This document shows positions 43,509-52,242 of a stretch of 64,000 nt of DNA, in pieces. The DNA is taken from the NCBI GenBank assembly GCA_024508855.1, contig JANINJ010000089.1:1-64000 (forward strand). The letters run 5' to 3'. The notes under the pieces are model-generated. The model saw only the letters and a program-made list of their open reading frames with translations, made no database searches and was not told where the DNA came from. Origin of the DNA: Xanthobacteraceae bacterium. Lineage in GTDB: Bacteria; Pseudomonadota; Alphaproteobacteria; Rhizobiales; Xanthobacteraceae. The position numbers were made by a program, and so were the translations under genes. The stretch's first letter is position 1. The number at the start of each line of letters is the position of its first letter.

Positions 43509-44510
43509 ATGTCGGTTAAGAAAAGGCCTCTGGTCGTCGTCACCCGCAAGCTACCGGACTCGATCGAGACCCGGATGCGAGAACTGTTCGACGCCCGATT
43601 GAATCTCGACGACCAGGCCATGACGCCGGAGCAGATCGCGGAAGCCGCGCGCACCGCCGACATTCTGGTGCCGACCGTGACCGACGAGATCAACGCCGAC
43701 ATCCTCAACCAGCCCGACTGCAAACTGAAGCTGATCGCCAACTTCGGCAACGGCGTCGACAACATCGACGTCACCGCCGCCAATGCGCGCGGCATCATGG
43801 TCACCAACACGCCGAAGGTGCTGACCGAAGACACCGCCGACATGACCATGGCGCTGATCCTCGCGGTGCCGCGCCGGATGATCGAAGGCGCCAACATCAT
43901 TCCGGAAGGCAAGGACTGGCCCGGCTGGTCGCCGACCTGGATGCTCGGCAAACGGCTTGGCGGCAAGCGACTCGGCATCATCGGCATGGGTCGCATCGGC
44001 CAGGCAGTGGCGCGCCGCGCCCGCGCCTTCGGACTGCAGATCCACTATCACAACCGCAAGCCGGTGGCGCCGCGCATCGCCGACGAACTCGGCGCGACCT
44101 ACTGGGATTCGCTCGACCAGATGCTGGCGCGGATGGACATCATCTCGGTGAACTGCCCGCACACGCCTGCGACCTTCCATCTGCTGTCGGCGCGGCGGCT
44201 GAAATTGATCCGCAAGGAAGCCTATATCGTCAACACCGCGCGCGGCACGGTGATCGACGAGGACACGCTGACCAAGCTGATCGAAGCCGGCGACATCGCC
44301 GGTGCCGGCCTCGACGTGTTCGAGCACGAACCTGCGGTCAATCCGAAACTGGTGCGCCTCGCCAAGCAGGGCAAGGTGGTGCTGCTACCGCATATGGGCT
44401 CGGCCACCATCGAAGGCCGCGTCGAGATGGGCGAGAAGGTGATGATCAACATCCGCACCTTCCTCGACGGCCACAAGCCGCCGGACCGCGTGCTGCCCTC
44501 CATGCTGTGA
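43509..44510 (+). CDS. D-2-hydroxyacid dehydrogenase (glyoxylate/hydroxypyruvate reductase type)
   Basis: A 333-residue NAD(P)-dependent D-isomer-specific dehydrogenase. The nucleotide loop is LGIIGMGRIGQAVARRA (about 155-171), the substrate arginine and glutamate lie in NTARGTVIDE and FEHEP, and the histidine is in LLPHMGSAT. It probably interconverts glyoxylate/glycolate or hydroxypyruvate/D-glycerate. ATG 43509 is preferred over GTG 43500. The stop is two bases from the end of the convergent LysR gene. It has no partner genes. Confidence 0.88.
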   Translation: MSVKKRPLVVVTRKLPDSIETRMRELFDARLNLDDQAMTPEQIAEAARTADILVPTVTDEINADILNQPDCKLKLIANFGNGVDNIDVTAANARGIMVTNTPKVLTEDTADMTMALILAVPRRMIEGANIIPEGKDWPGWSPTWMLGKRLGGKRLGIIGMGRIGQAVARRARAFGLQIHYHNRKPVAPRIADELGATYWDSLDQMLARMDIISVNCPHTPATFHLLSARRLKLIRKEAYIVNTARGTVIDEDTLTKLIEAGDIAGAGLDVFEHEPAVNPKLVRLAKQGKVVLLPHMGSATIEGRVEMGEKVMINIRTFLDGHKPPDRVLPSML

Positions 44511-44512
44511 GG

Positions 44513-45427
44513 CTATGCTGACGCCGACCGCTTCTGCTTGCGCCATTCGCCGACGAAATCGATGAAGGCTTTCAGCGCAGGCGGCGGCTGACGACGGCTC
44601 GGATAATAGAGAAACGGCCCCGGAAAATACGGACACCAATCGTCGAGCACGCTGACCAGCGCGCCTGCGTCGATCGCTGCGCGGACATGACCCTCGAACG
44701 TCATCCATAATCCGAGGCCGTCGCACGCCGCCTGCAATTGCAACCCGGTATGCGCCGAGATGAGCGTGCCCGCCGGCGTTATCTTGACGATGCGGCCGGC
44801 CTTCTCGAACTCCCATTCCACCTGCACGCCGCTCTCGAACCGCGTCACCATGCAGGGGCGATCGAGAATATCTTTAGGTTGCTTCGGCTTGCCATGCGCC
44901 GCGATGAACGATGGCGACGCGACCACCGCGTAACGCTGCGGCGGCCCGAGCGAGATCGCGATCATGTCCTGCGCCAGATGCTCGCCGTAACGTACGCCGG
45001 CGTCGAAGCCTTCGCGGACGATATCGATCAGCGAGGTCTGCGCGACGATTTCCAGTTCGATCTGCGGATAGCGCGTGAGGAACGGCGCTACCATCGGCGC
45101 GAGGACGAGTTGCACCGCAGGCGCGGGCGCATTGATGCGAAGCCGGCCCGACGGCACTTCGCGCAACTCCCTGACCTCCTCCAATGCGCTGGCGACGTCG
45201 GCCATCGCCGGACCGATGCGGCCGACCAGCAGTTCACCGGCCTCGGTCAATGCGACGCTGCGTGTGGTGCGGTTCAACAGCCGGACGCCGAGCCGCTCTT
45301 CCAGCGCGCGCAGCCGCTGGCTCAGGCTCGAAACCGACACGCGCTGCTCCGTCGCGGCGCGCCGGAAATTGCGGGTCCGGGCCACGGCGACGAATGCTTC
45401 GAGATCGCGGAGATCGAGATCGGCCAT
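44513..45427 (-). CDS. LysR-family transcriptional regulator
   Basis: A 304-residue LysR regulator of the CrgA/DhcR-like subgroup. The N-terminal HTH reads LRDLEAFVAVARTRNFRRAATEQRVSVSSLSQRLRALEERLG, followed by a substrate-binding domain (about 90-295, with FDAGVRYGEHLAQDMIAI). It is divergent from an aldo/keto reductase with a 20-base palindrome overlapping its own start codon, so autoregulation plus control of the reductase is likely. The effector is unknown. Confidence 0.9.
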   Translation of the reverse strand: MADLDLRDLEAFVAVARTRNFRRAATEQRVSVSSLSQRLRALEERLGVRLLNRTTRSVALTEAGELLVGRIGPAMADVASALEEVRELREVPSGRLRINAPAPAVQLVLAPMVAPFLTRYPQIELEIVAQTSLIDIVREGFDAGVRYGEHLAQDMIAISLGPPQRYAVVASPSFIAAHGKPKQPKDILDRPCMVTRFESGVQVEWEFEKAGRIVKITPAGTLISAHTGLQLQAACDGLGLWMTFEGHVRAAIDAGALVSVLDDWCPYFPGPFLYYPSRRQPPPALKAFIDFVGEWRKQKRSASA

Positions 45428-45446
45428 TGTTCATAATAATGAACAA
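45427..45446. promoter_or_regulatory. Perfect palindrome TTGTTCAT-AATA-ATGAACAA at the LysR start
   Basis: Eight-base arms are separated by four bases and begin at the first base of the LysR ATG (minus strand). This AT-rich dyad is unlike its GC-rich surroundings. Binding would block LysR translation/transcription start and lies about 100 bases from the reductase ATG. It is a strong candidate operator. Confidence 0.7.
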
Positions 45447-45547
45447 GCTGTTCCAGATTGTCCATCTTATCGCCGTGCCGAACCGGAGTCATATCACCGG
45501 CACCCGCCGCGCCCGATCGATGGCGCGGCCATGCCAGGAGCAAGACA

Positions 45548-46549
45548 ATGCAGCAACGCAAACTCGGAACCAGCGGCCCGCAAACCAGCGCACTCGGGCT
45601 CGGATGCATGGGCATGTCGGATTTTTACGGGCCCGCCGACCGCAGCGAGAGCATCGCCACCATTCATGCGGCGCTCGACGCCGGCATCACCCTGCTCGAC
45701 ACCGGCGATTTCTACGGCATGGGCCATAACGAACTGCTGATCCGCGAGGCCCTCGCCGGCCGCAACCGCGACAAGGCGCTGATCAGCGTCAAGTTCGGCG
45801 CGCTGCGCGATCCGGCGCGCGGCTGGGCCGGTTATGACAGCCGGCCGGTGGCGGTGCGGAACTTCCTCGCCTATTCGCTGGAGCGTCTCGGCGTCGATCA
45901 CATCGACATCTATCGTCCGGCGCGGCTCGACCCCGCGGTGCCGATCGAGGAGACCGTCGGCGCGATGGCCGATCTGGTGAAGGCCGGATACATCCGCCAC
46001 ATCGGCCTCTCGGAAGTCAGCGCCGAGACCATCCGCCGCGCGCACGCGGTGCATCCCATCGCCGACCTGCAGATCGAATATTCGATGATCTCGCGCGACA
46101 TCGAACGCGACATCCTGCCGACCTGCCGCGAACTTGGCATCGGCATCACCGCTTACGGCGTGCTGTCACGCGGACTCATCAGCGGCCACTGGTCGGCGGC
46201 GCGCACAGCCGGCAACGATTTCCGCAGCATCAGCCCGCGCTTTCAGGGCGAGAATCTCGACGCCAATCTGGCGCTGGTCGAGCGCGTGCGCGCCATCGCC
46301 ACCGATCTCGGCGTCTCGGTGGCGCAAGTGGCGATCGCCTGGGTGCAGGCGCAAGGCAACGACATTGTGCCGCTGGTCGGCGCACGACGTCGCGACAGAC
46401 TGACCGAAGCGCTCGGCGCGCTCGATGTCACGCTGTCGAAAGAGCAGCTCGCGGCGATCGAGAAAGCCATTCCGGTCGGCGCGGCGGCAGGCGCGCGTTA
46501 TCCGGAAGCACAACTCGTGCACATGGACAGCGAACGCAAGCGGGCGTGA
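45548..46549 (+). CDS. Aldo/keto reductase
   Basis: A 333-residue TIM-barrel NADPH oxidoreductase. It starts [29 protein letters not shown], the AKR13/YajO-type N terminus. Catalytic Asp and Tyr are in [14 protein letters not shown], Lys in ISVKFG, and the nucleotide-binding C terminus has [19 protein letters not shown]. The usual catalytic-histidine region reads [10 protein letters not shown] rather than DLYQ-HR, a variation seen in this subgroup. AGGAGC lies upstream of ATG 45548. Probable regulator: the divergent LysR. Confidence 0.88.
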   Translation: MQQRKLGTSGPQTSALGLGCMGMSDFYGPADRSESIATIHAALDAGITLLDTGDFYGMGHNELLIREALAGRNRDKALISVKFGALRDPARGWAGYDSRPVAVRNFLAYSLERLGVDHIDIYRPARLDPAVPIEETVGAMADLVKAGYIRHIGLSEVSAETIRRAHAVHPIADLQIEYSMISRDIERDILPTCRELGIGITAYGVLSRGLISGHWSAARTAGNDFRSISPRFQGENLDANLALVERVRAIATDLGVSVAQVAIAWVQAQGNDIVPLVGARRRDRLTEALGALDVTLSKEQLAAIEKAIPVGAAAGARYPEAQLVHMDSERKRA

Positions 46550-46556
46550 AACCCCG

Positions 46557-47360
46557 TCAGCGATATCCGCTCAAATCCCTGATCGTCGGATGGTCGCCGT
46601 TCAGCGGATTTGACGGATCGCGCGCGTAACGCAGCGTCTCGAAACGCATGGCGCGGGCGTCGATCATCAACAGACGCCCCACCAGCCCCTCGCCGAACCC
46701 GACGATCTCGCGGATCGCCTCCAGCGCCATCATCGAGCCGAGTACGCCGGCGAGCGCACCCATCACGCCGGCTTCGGCGCAGGCCGGCACGGTGCCCGGC
46801 GGCGGCGCTTCCGGAAACAGGCAGCGATAGGTCGGATTGAACTCGCCGCTCGCATTCTTCTCGTGCGCGCGGATCGTGGTCAGCGACGCATCGAACACGC
46901 CGAGCGCGCCGGTGATCAGCGGCTTGCCGGCGAGATAGCAGGCATCCGACACCAAATAACGCGTGTCGAAATTATCCGAGCCATCGACCACCAGATCGTA
47001 CTGGTTCAACAGCGCCATCGCGTTGTCCGCGGTGAGCCGCTGGTTATGGCTGCGCAGCGTGACATGCGGATTGAGCGCCAGCACGGTCTCGGCCGCGCTG
47101 TCGACCTTGAGCCGACCGACATCCGGCGTCGCATGGATGATCTGCCGCTGCAGATTGGACAGCGACACCACATCGTCATCGATGACGCCGAGCGTGCCGA
47201 CGCCGGCGGCGGCAAGATACATCAGCCCCGGCGCGCCGAGCCCGCCGGCGCCGATCATCAGCACCCGCGCCGCCTTCAGCTTCGCCTGCCCGGGCCCACC
47301 GACTTCGCGCAGCACGATGTGGCGGGCGTAGCGTTCGAGTTCTTCGGCACTCAGCATCAT
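46557..47360 (-). CDS. moeB: ThiF/MoeB-family adenylyltransferase
   Basis: A 267-residue E1-like enzyme. The ATP site is MIGAGGLGAPGLMYLAAAGVG (about 35-55), and SNLQRQ with VVDGSDNFDTRYLVSD is typical of MoeB/ThiF. It adenylates the C-terminal glycine of a sulfur carrier (MoaD or ThiS) for molybdopterin or thiazole synthesis. Only single cysteines remain where CxxC zinc ligands occur in E. coli MoeB (TYRCLF), so the zinc site is probably lost. The MoeB versus ThiF assignment is uncertain. It is convergent with the aldo/keto reductase. Confidence 0.82.
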   Translation of the reverse strand: MMLSAEELERYARHIVLREVGGPGQAKLKAARVLMIGAGGLGAPGLMYLAAAGVGTLGVIDDDVVSLSNLQRQIIHATPDVGRLKVDSAAETVLALNPHVTLRSHNQRLTADNAMALLNQYDLVVDGSDNFDTRYLVSDACYLAGKPLITGALGVFDASLTTIRAHEKNASGEFNPTYRCLFPEAPPPGTVPACAEAGVMGALAGVLGSMMALEAIREIVGFGEGLVGRLLMIDARAMRFETLRYARDPSNPLNGDHPTIRDLSGYR

Positions 47361-47507
47361 GCGACAATCCCATTTGCAGCCGCGGTTCTACCACGTGCGT
47401 GTGCGAGAGCCAGCGGCCGCGTTGAACCGCCGCACCGTTGTTGGTGACCTAACAACTATGCTTAGCTGCGGCTGGCCGTTTCGTTTTGATAGGTATGGAC
47501 TGACCTC

Positions 47508-48851
47508 ATGAGATCGGCGGTTGCCGCATTCCTGCTCCTCGCTGCCGCCGCGCTTCCCGCCGTGGCCCAGACAGCGGCAAAGCCGAAGGCCGCGCCGGCC
47601 GCAGTACCCACGCTGCAGACGCCGCTCGATACCGCGAAGGCGATGAGCCAGGCCGAGCGTCAGGCGATCCAGTCCGACCTCGCCTGGATCGGCAAATACA
47701 ACGGCTTGATCAACGGCGACGCCAACGACCGCATGGTGAACGCGATCCAGGCGTTCCAGAAGGATCGTCGCAACAAGCCGACCGGCGTGCTCAATCCGCA
47801 GGAACGCGACCTGCTGCGGGATGCTGCGAAGAAGCTGCAGACCCGTGTCGGCTGGAAACTGGTCGGCGATGCCGGCACCGGCATGCGCACCGGACTTCCG
47901 TCAAAACTGGTGCCGGTCTACGGCAGCGATGCCAACGGCACGCGGTGGAGTTCATCGTCCGGTGCGGTGCAGGTCGCACTGACGCGCATCAAGCAGGCCG
48001 ATCTCACCACCGCGAAGGCCGCCGATCGGGAGCGCAACGCCGCTGCCGACCGCAAGGTCACCTACTCGACCGTGAAGCCGGATTTCTTCGTGCTGTCCGG
48101 CACGCAGGGTGCAAATAATTTCTATGTCCGCGGCCAACTTCGCGGCGACGAGGCGCGCATCCTCACCGTCGTCTACGATCAGGCCAACAAGGCGACGATG
48201 GACCCGGTGGTGATCGCGATGTCGAGCGCGTTCAATCCGTTCCCGACCGGCGCACAGGCGGTTGGCCCGCCACCGCGCAAATCCGTCGAATACGCGACTG
48301 GCATCGTCGTCGGCAGCGGCGGCGACATCGTCACCGATCGTCAAACGATCGAGGGCTGCCAGTCCATCGTCGTCGCAGGCCATGGCAACGCCGACCAGAT
48401 CGCGATCGACAAGGAACGCGATCTCGCGCTGTTGCGCATCTACGGCGCGCATGGATTGACCGCGCTGGCGCTGGGTAACACCAAGGCAACGGGAGACGTG
48501 GAATTGACCGGCATCGCCGATCCGCAAAATCAAGGCGGCGGCGCGGCAATCAGCAGCGTCAAGGCCGGCATCACGCCGTCCGGCAGCAATGGCGAACTGG
48601 CGCTGTCGCCCGCCCCGGGCCTCGGCTTCTCCGGCGCCGTCGCGATCGATGCCAGCGGCAAATTCGCCGGCATGGCGCAACTCAAGCCCGCCGTGGTGGC
48701 CGGACCGTCGAGCGCAACGCCCACCACGCAGGCCGTGCTGGTCGGCGCGGATGCGTTGCGTGATTTTCTCAAAGCCAACAACGTCGTTGCAAATGGGACG
48801 TCGTCTAGTCCGAAAGCATCGGTCGTGCGCGTGATCTGCGTGCGGAAATGA
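47508..48851 (+). CDS. Exported protein: peptidoglycan-binding-like plus degenerate trypsin-like protease domain
   Basis: A 447-residue protein with a signal peptide (MRSAVAAFLLLAAAALPAVAQ, cleavage near Ala20). A PG_binding_1-like segment (IQSDLAWIGKYNGLINGDANDRMVNAIQAFQ) and a linker follow. The C-terminal HtrA-like beta-barrel has GIVVGSGGDIVTDRQTIEGC where active proteases have VTNxHV, so the catalytic histidine is missing. An aspartate (KERDLALLRI) and a GFSGA serine-like loop remain. It is likely an inactive periplasmic binding protein. ATG 47508 stands alone, with a 147-base upstream region. Confidence 0.8.
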   Translation: MRSAVAAFLLLAAAALPAVAQTAAKPKAAPAAVPTLQTPLDTAKAMSQAERQAIQSDLAWIGKYNGLINGDANDRMVNAIQAFQKDRRNKPTGVLNPQERDLLRDAAKKLQTRVGWKLVGDAGTGMRTGLPSKLVPVYGSDANGTRWSSSSGAVQVALTRIKQADLTTAKAADRERNAAADRKVTYSTVKPDFFVLSGTQGANNFYVRGQLRGDEARILTVVYDQANKATMDPVVIAMSSAFNPFPTGAQAVGPPPRKSVEYATGIVVGSGGDIVTDRQTIEGCQSIVVAGHGNADQIAIDKERDLALLRIYGAHGLTALALGNTKATGDVELTGIADPQNQGGGAAISSVKAGITPSGSNGELALSPAPGLGFSGAVAIDASGKFAGMAQLKPAVVAGPSSATPTTQAVLVGADALRDFLKANNVVANGTSSSPKASVVRVICVRK

Positions 48852-48959
48852 TCGCGCGGAATCACGAGTCGCGAATCCACTCGTGCCACACCGCGTTGTA
48901 CCTCAGGCGGCGCGATGATAAGCAGCGCCATACCGAAGCATCGCGAACAGGCGTATCCC

Positions 48960-49784
48960 ATGGATAATATCAAAAGCGCTGCAGCCCTCGACGCCATCGC
49001 CACCGAGGCCTTCCGCGCGCTCGGGGATTCGCCGCAAATTACGCCGTTCTCGATGCGACCCGGCGGACTGACCGTTGAGGACGCCTATCGCGTCACGCCG
49101 CTGATCCGGCAGATGTACGAGGCGCGCGGCGCAAAGGCGATCGGCCGCAAGATCGGATTCACCAATCGAACGATCTGGGCGCAGTACAACGTCTACGCGC
49201 CGGTCTGGGGCCACGTATTCGACCAGACGCTGTACGATCTCGCAGCCATCGAAACACTGCCGCTCGACACGCTCGCCGAACCTCGTATCGAGCCGGAGAT
49301 CGTGTTCGGCCTCGCGAAAGCGCCATCCGCCGCGATGGACGAAACCGAGTTGCTGTCGTGCATCGAATGGGTCGCGCTCGGATTCGAAATCGTGCAGTCG
49401 ATCTTCCCGGACTGGAAATTCGCCGCCGCGGATACGATTGCCGCCAATGGCGTTCACGGTGCCCTGATCGTCGGGCCGCGCCACCCGATTGCGCCCGATG
49501 CCGCGCAGTGGCAGCGGACCCTCTCCACGTTCGAGATCGAGCTGAGCTGCAACGGCCAGTCCATCGATCGCGGCCACGCCGGCAACGTCCTCGAAGGACC
49601 GGTCTCGGCGCTGCGTCATCTGATTGGCGTGCTGGCAAACGATCCGAACAATCCGCCGCTCGCAGCCGGGGAAATCATCACCACCGGCACCTTGACCAAG
49701 GCCATGCCGATTGCGCCCGGTGAGACCTGGACCGCGACGCCGACCGGCATCGCGCTGGACGGCATCCGGATTCGCTTTTCCTGA
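48960..49784 (+). CDS. 2-keto-4-pentenoate hydratase-like protein (FAH superfamily)
   Basis: The protein is of MhpD/HpcG type, about 274 residues with ATG 48960. It contains GRKIGFTNRTIWAQYNVYAPVWG (about 62-84) and the divalent-metal site EPRIEPEIVFGL (about 104-115), with a distal lysine/aspartate segment in PDWKFAAADTIAANGVHG. The family hydrates 2-hydroxypenta-2,4-dienoates in aromatic ring degradation, or decarboxylates oxaloacetate-like acids. No aromatic pathway genes are nearby, so the substrate is open. An in-frame ATG at 48915 is also possible. Confidence 0.83.
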   Translation: MDNIKSAAALDAIATEAFRALGDSPQITPFSMRPGGLTVEDAYRVTPLIRQMYEARGAKAIGRKIGFTNRTIWAQYNVYAPVWGHVFDQTLYDLAAIETLPLDTLAEPRIEPEIVFGLAKAPSAAMDETELLSCIEWVALGFEIVQSIFPDWKFAAADTIAANGVHGALIVGPRHPIAPDAAQWQRTLSTFEIELSCNGQSIDRGHAGNVLEGPVSALRHLIGVLANDPNNPPLAAGEIITTGTLTKAMPIAPGETWTATPTGIALDGIRIRFS

Positions 49785-49847
49785 TCGTCCCGACGAACTG
49801 CGCGCGGCGGCGACAGTCCGCAACACGAAACGCTTGACGATGCCGCC

Positions 49848-51068
49848 CTACAGCGCCTCGCCCTTCAACAGGCGCGGCACTTCGCCGGACAATCCCGCAG
49901 CCTGCCTGATGAACAGGCTTTTCAGCGGCGGTAGACGATCGACCACGCCGAGGCCGATGTCGCGCACGCCGCGCAGCAGCGTCGATTCGTTGGAGAACAG
50001 CACGTTGAGCACGTTGGTGGCCGCGCCCATCGCCATGGTGTCGAAGCGCCGCCAGCGCTGGTAACGCTCGATCACATTGGCCTGCCCCGGATCGATGCCG
50101 AGCCGCGCCGCGTCGACCACCACTTCCGCCAGCGCCGCGACGTCCTTCAGGCCCATGTTGAGGCCCTGCCCCGCAATCGGATGAATCACATGCGCGGCGT
50201 CGCCGATCAGCGCCATCCGGTCCGCGATGAAGGAACGCGCGACGAAATACTGCAACGGAAACGCGCGCGGCTTGTCGAGCGCCTTGATCTCGCCGAGGCG
50301 CAAGCCGAAACGCCGCTCCAGCTCGGCGTGGAATTCGTCGTCGGGCAGCGCCGTGATGCGCGCGGCCTCGTGGCGCTTCTCGGTCCACACCAGCGACGAG
50401 CGGTTGCCTTTCAGCGGCAGGATCGCGAACGGCCCGGCGGGAAGGAAATGCTCTTCGGCGCGGCCTTCGTGATCGCGCTCGTGCCCGACTGTCACCACGA
50501 TGCCGGACTGATCGTATTCCCAGCCATGGGTGGCGATGCCGGCGCGCTCGCGCAACCTCGATTTAGCGCCGTCGGCGGCGACCAGCAGGCTGGCATCGAT
50601 GGTCTCACCGTCGGCCAGCGTCACCGCGATGCCGTCCGGCTGTGCGTCGTAGGTGGTGACGGCGGTGGCGCGCAGCGTCACGCCTTCGGCCTCGGCGCGC
50701 TTCACCAGCGCATCGATCAGCAAACGGTTTTCCACCATGTGCGCGAACGGCTCGCCGGGTTCGACGTCGCCGGCGAAGGTCAGAAACGTCGGACGGGTGG
50801 CATCGTCCAGCTTGGAATCGGTCACCACCATGTCGAGGATCGGCTGCGATTGCGGACCGACCTCGTCCCAGACGCCGAGGGCCTCGAACAGCCGGCGACA
50901 GGCGGCGACGATGGCGGTGGCGCGCGGGTCGCGGCTCGGGCGGTTGGCCAGCGCCGGATCGGCGACGATCACCGGCACGCTGCCGCCGAGCCCCTGACGC
51001 AACGCCAGCGCCAGCGCCAGTCCGGCAAATGCCCCGCCGCAGATCACTATGCTTCGTTGTGCCGTCAT
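49848..51068 (-). CDS. UbiH/UbiF/Coq6-family FAD monooxygenase
   Basis: A 406-residue flavin hydroxylase. The FAD loop is VICGGAFAGLALALALRQ (about 8-25), the second motif LLVAADGAKSRLRERAGI (about 161-178) contains the DG pair, and the third is ALIGDAAHVIHPIAGQGLNMGLKD. It most likely hydroxylates the ubiquinone ring; alphaproteobacteria use several paralogues (UbiH, UbiF, UbiL, UbiM types), and the carbon position cannot be read here. ATG at 51066-51068. It is divergent from tesB. Confidence 0.88.
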   Translation of the reverse strand: MTAQRSIVICGGAFAGLALALALRQGLGGSVPVIVADPALANRPSRDPRATAIVAACRRLFEALGVWDEVGPQSQPILDMVVTDSKLDDATRPTFLTFAGDVEPGEPFAHMVENRLLIDALVKRAEAEGVTLRATAVTTYDAQPDGIAVTLADGETIDASLLVAADGAKSRLRERAGIATHGWEYDQSGIVVTVGHERDHEGRAEEHFLPAGPFAILPLKGNRSSLVWTEKRHEAARITALPDDEFHAELERRFGLRLGEIKALDKPRAFPLQYFVARSFIADRMALIGDAAHVIHPIAGQGLNMGLKDVAALAEVVVDAARLGIDPGQANVIERYQRWRRFDTMAMGAATNVLNVLFSNESTLLRGVRDIGLGVVDRLPPLKSLFIRQAAGLSGEVPRLLKGEAL

Positions 51069-51215
51069 GACCGCCTTCTACCCATCACGATGCGGAGGAC
51101 CCGCACTTGCCACACGCTTATAGCTGGGCGAAACAGGTTTCCCAAACAAGGCCCGAGGGTATCATCTGCCGTCGGGAACAAATGAGGCGGCGTTCCGCCG
51201 GTTGAAAGTATTTCC

Positions 51216-52091
51216 ATGTCCAAGAGCCTGATCGACCTGCTTTCCATTCTCGATCTCGAGCCGATTGAGGTGAACCTGTTCCGCGGCGTCAGTCCGAAGA
51301 CGAGCTGGCAGCGGGTGTTCGGCGGTCAGGTGATCGGTCAGGCGCTGGTCGCGGCCTGCCGCACGGTCGAGGATATCGAGAAGCGGCTGCCGCATTCGCT
51401 GCATTGCTACTTCATCCTGCCGGGCGATCCGCAGATTCCGATCATCTACGAGGTCGAGCGGCTGCGCGACGGCAAGAGCTACACGACGCGGCGCGTCACC
51501 GCGATCCAGCACGGCCACGCCATCTTCTCGATCATGGTCTCGTTCCATGCGCAGGAGCAGGGCGCGTTCGACCATCAGGACAAGATGCCCGACGTGCCGA
51601 CGCCGGATAAACTCACCGCCGAGGAAGTCGCCAAGCAGCCGATGTTCAAGGAGATGCCGGATTTCATCCGGCGTTACTACGAATCCGATCGGCCGATCGA
51701 ATTGCGCCCGGTCGAACTCGGCCGTTATTTCGGCCAGAAGATCGACGACGGCCGCATCCATGTCTGGATCCGCACCGCGGCCAAGCTGCCGGACGATCCG
51801 GCGCTGCACATGTGCGCGCTGGCCTATGCGTCCGACTTCTCGCTGCTCGATGCGGCGATGGCGCGCTACGGCCGCACGCTGTTCGACAAGCGCATGATGC
51901 CGGCGAGCCTCGACCATGCGATGTGGTTTCATCGCCCGTTCCGCGCCGACGAATGGCTGCTCTACGCGCAGGATTCGCCGAGCGCGCAGGACGGCCGCGG
52001 CCTGACGCGCGGCCAGATCTTCCGGCAGGACGGCACGCTGGTCGCCTCCGTCGCGCAGGAAGGCTCGCTACGCGAGCGGCGCTCCAGTTGA
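51216..52091 (+). CDS. tesB: Acyl-CoA thioesterase II
   Basis: A 291-residue double hot-dog thioesterase. It begins LIDLLSILDLEPIEVNLFRG and has RVFGGQVIGQALVAA (about 30-44) and the C-terminal HAMWFHRPFRADEWLLY, holding the catalytic aspartate, with the QDSPSAQDGRGL segment. It hydrolyses medium/long acyl-CoA. In many proteobacteria tesB lies next to glnK-amtB, as here (1.3 kb away). ATG 51216 gives the standard length. Confidence 0.92.
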   Translation: MSKSLIDLLSILDLEPIEVNLFRGVSPKTSWQRVFGGQVIGQALVAACRTVEDIEKRLPHSLHCYFILPGDPQIPIIYEVERLRDGKSYTTRRVTAIQHGHAIFSIMVSFHAQEQGAFDHQDKMPDVPTPDKLTAEEVAKQPMFKEMPDFIRRYYESDRPIELRPVELGRYFGQKIDDGRIHVWIRTAAKLPDDPALHMCALAYASDFSLLDAAMARYGRTLFDKRMMPASLDHAMWFHRPFRADEWLLYAQDSPSAQDGRGLTRGQIFRQDGTLVASVAQEGSLRERRSS

Positions 52092-52133
52092 GTAGAAGAC
52101 TCAAAAACAGCCAACATTGCCGGGGTTGTCAGT

Positions 52134-52223
52134 CGTCATGGCCGGATTTATTCCGGCCATCCACGTCTTAACAGCACCGCGACAAGAAAGACGTGGATGG
52201 CCGGGACGCGCCCGGCCATGACG
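52134..52223. repeat. Palindromic repeat, family B, copy 3
   Basis: CGTCATGGCCGGATTTATTCCGGCCAT-CCACGTCTT is mirrored by AAAGACGTGGATGGCCGGGACGCGCCCGGCCATGACG. The CCACGTCTT core is identical to copies at 38736 and 39707. It sits between the convergent tesB and GYF-domain genes. Confidence 0.8.
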
Positions 52224-52242
52224 CCGCAGATTCAGTGGAGCC

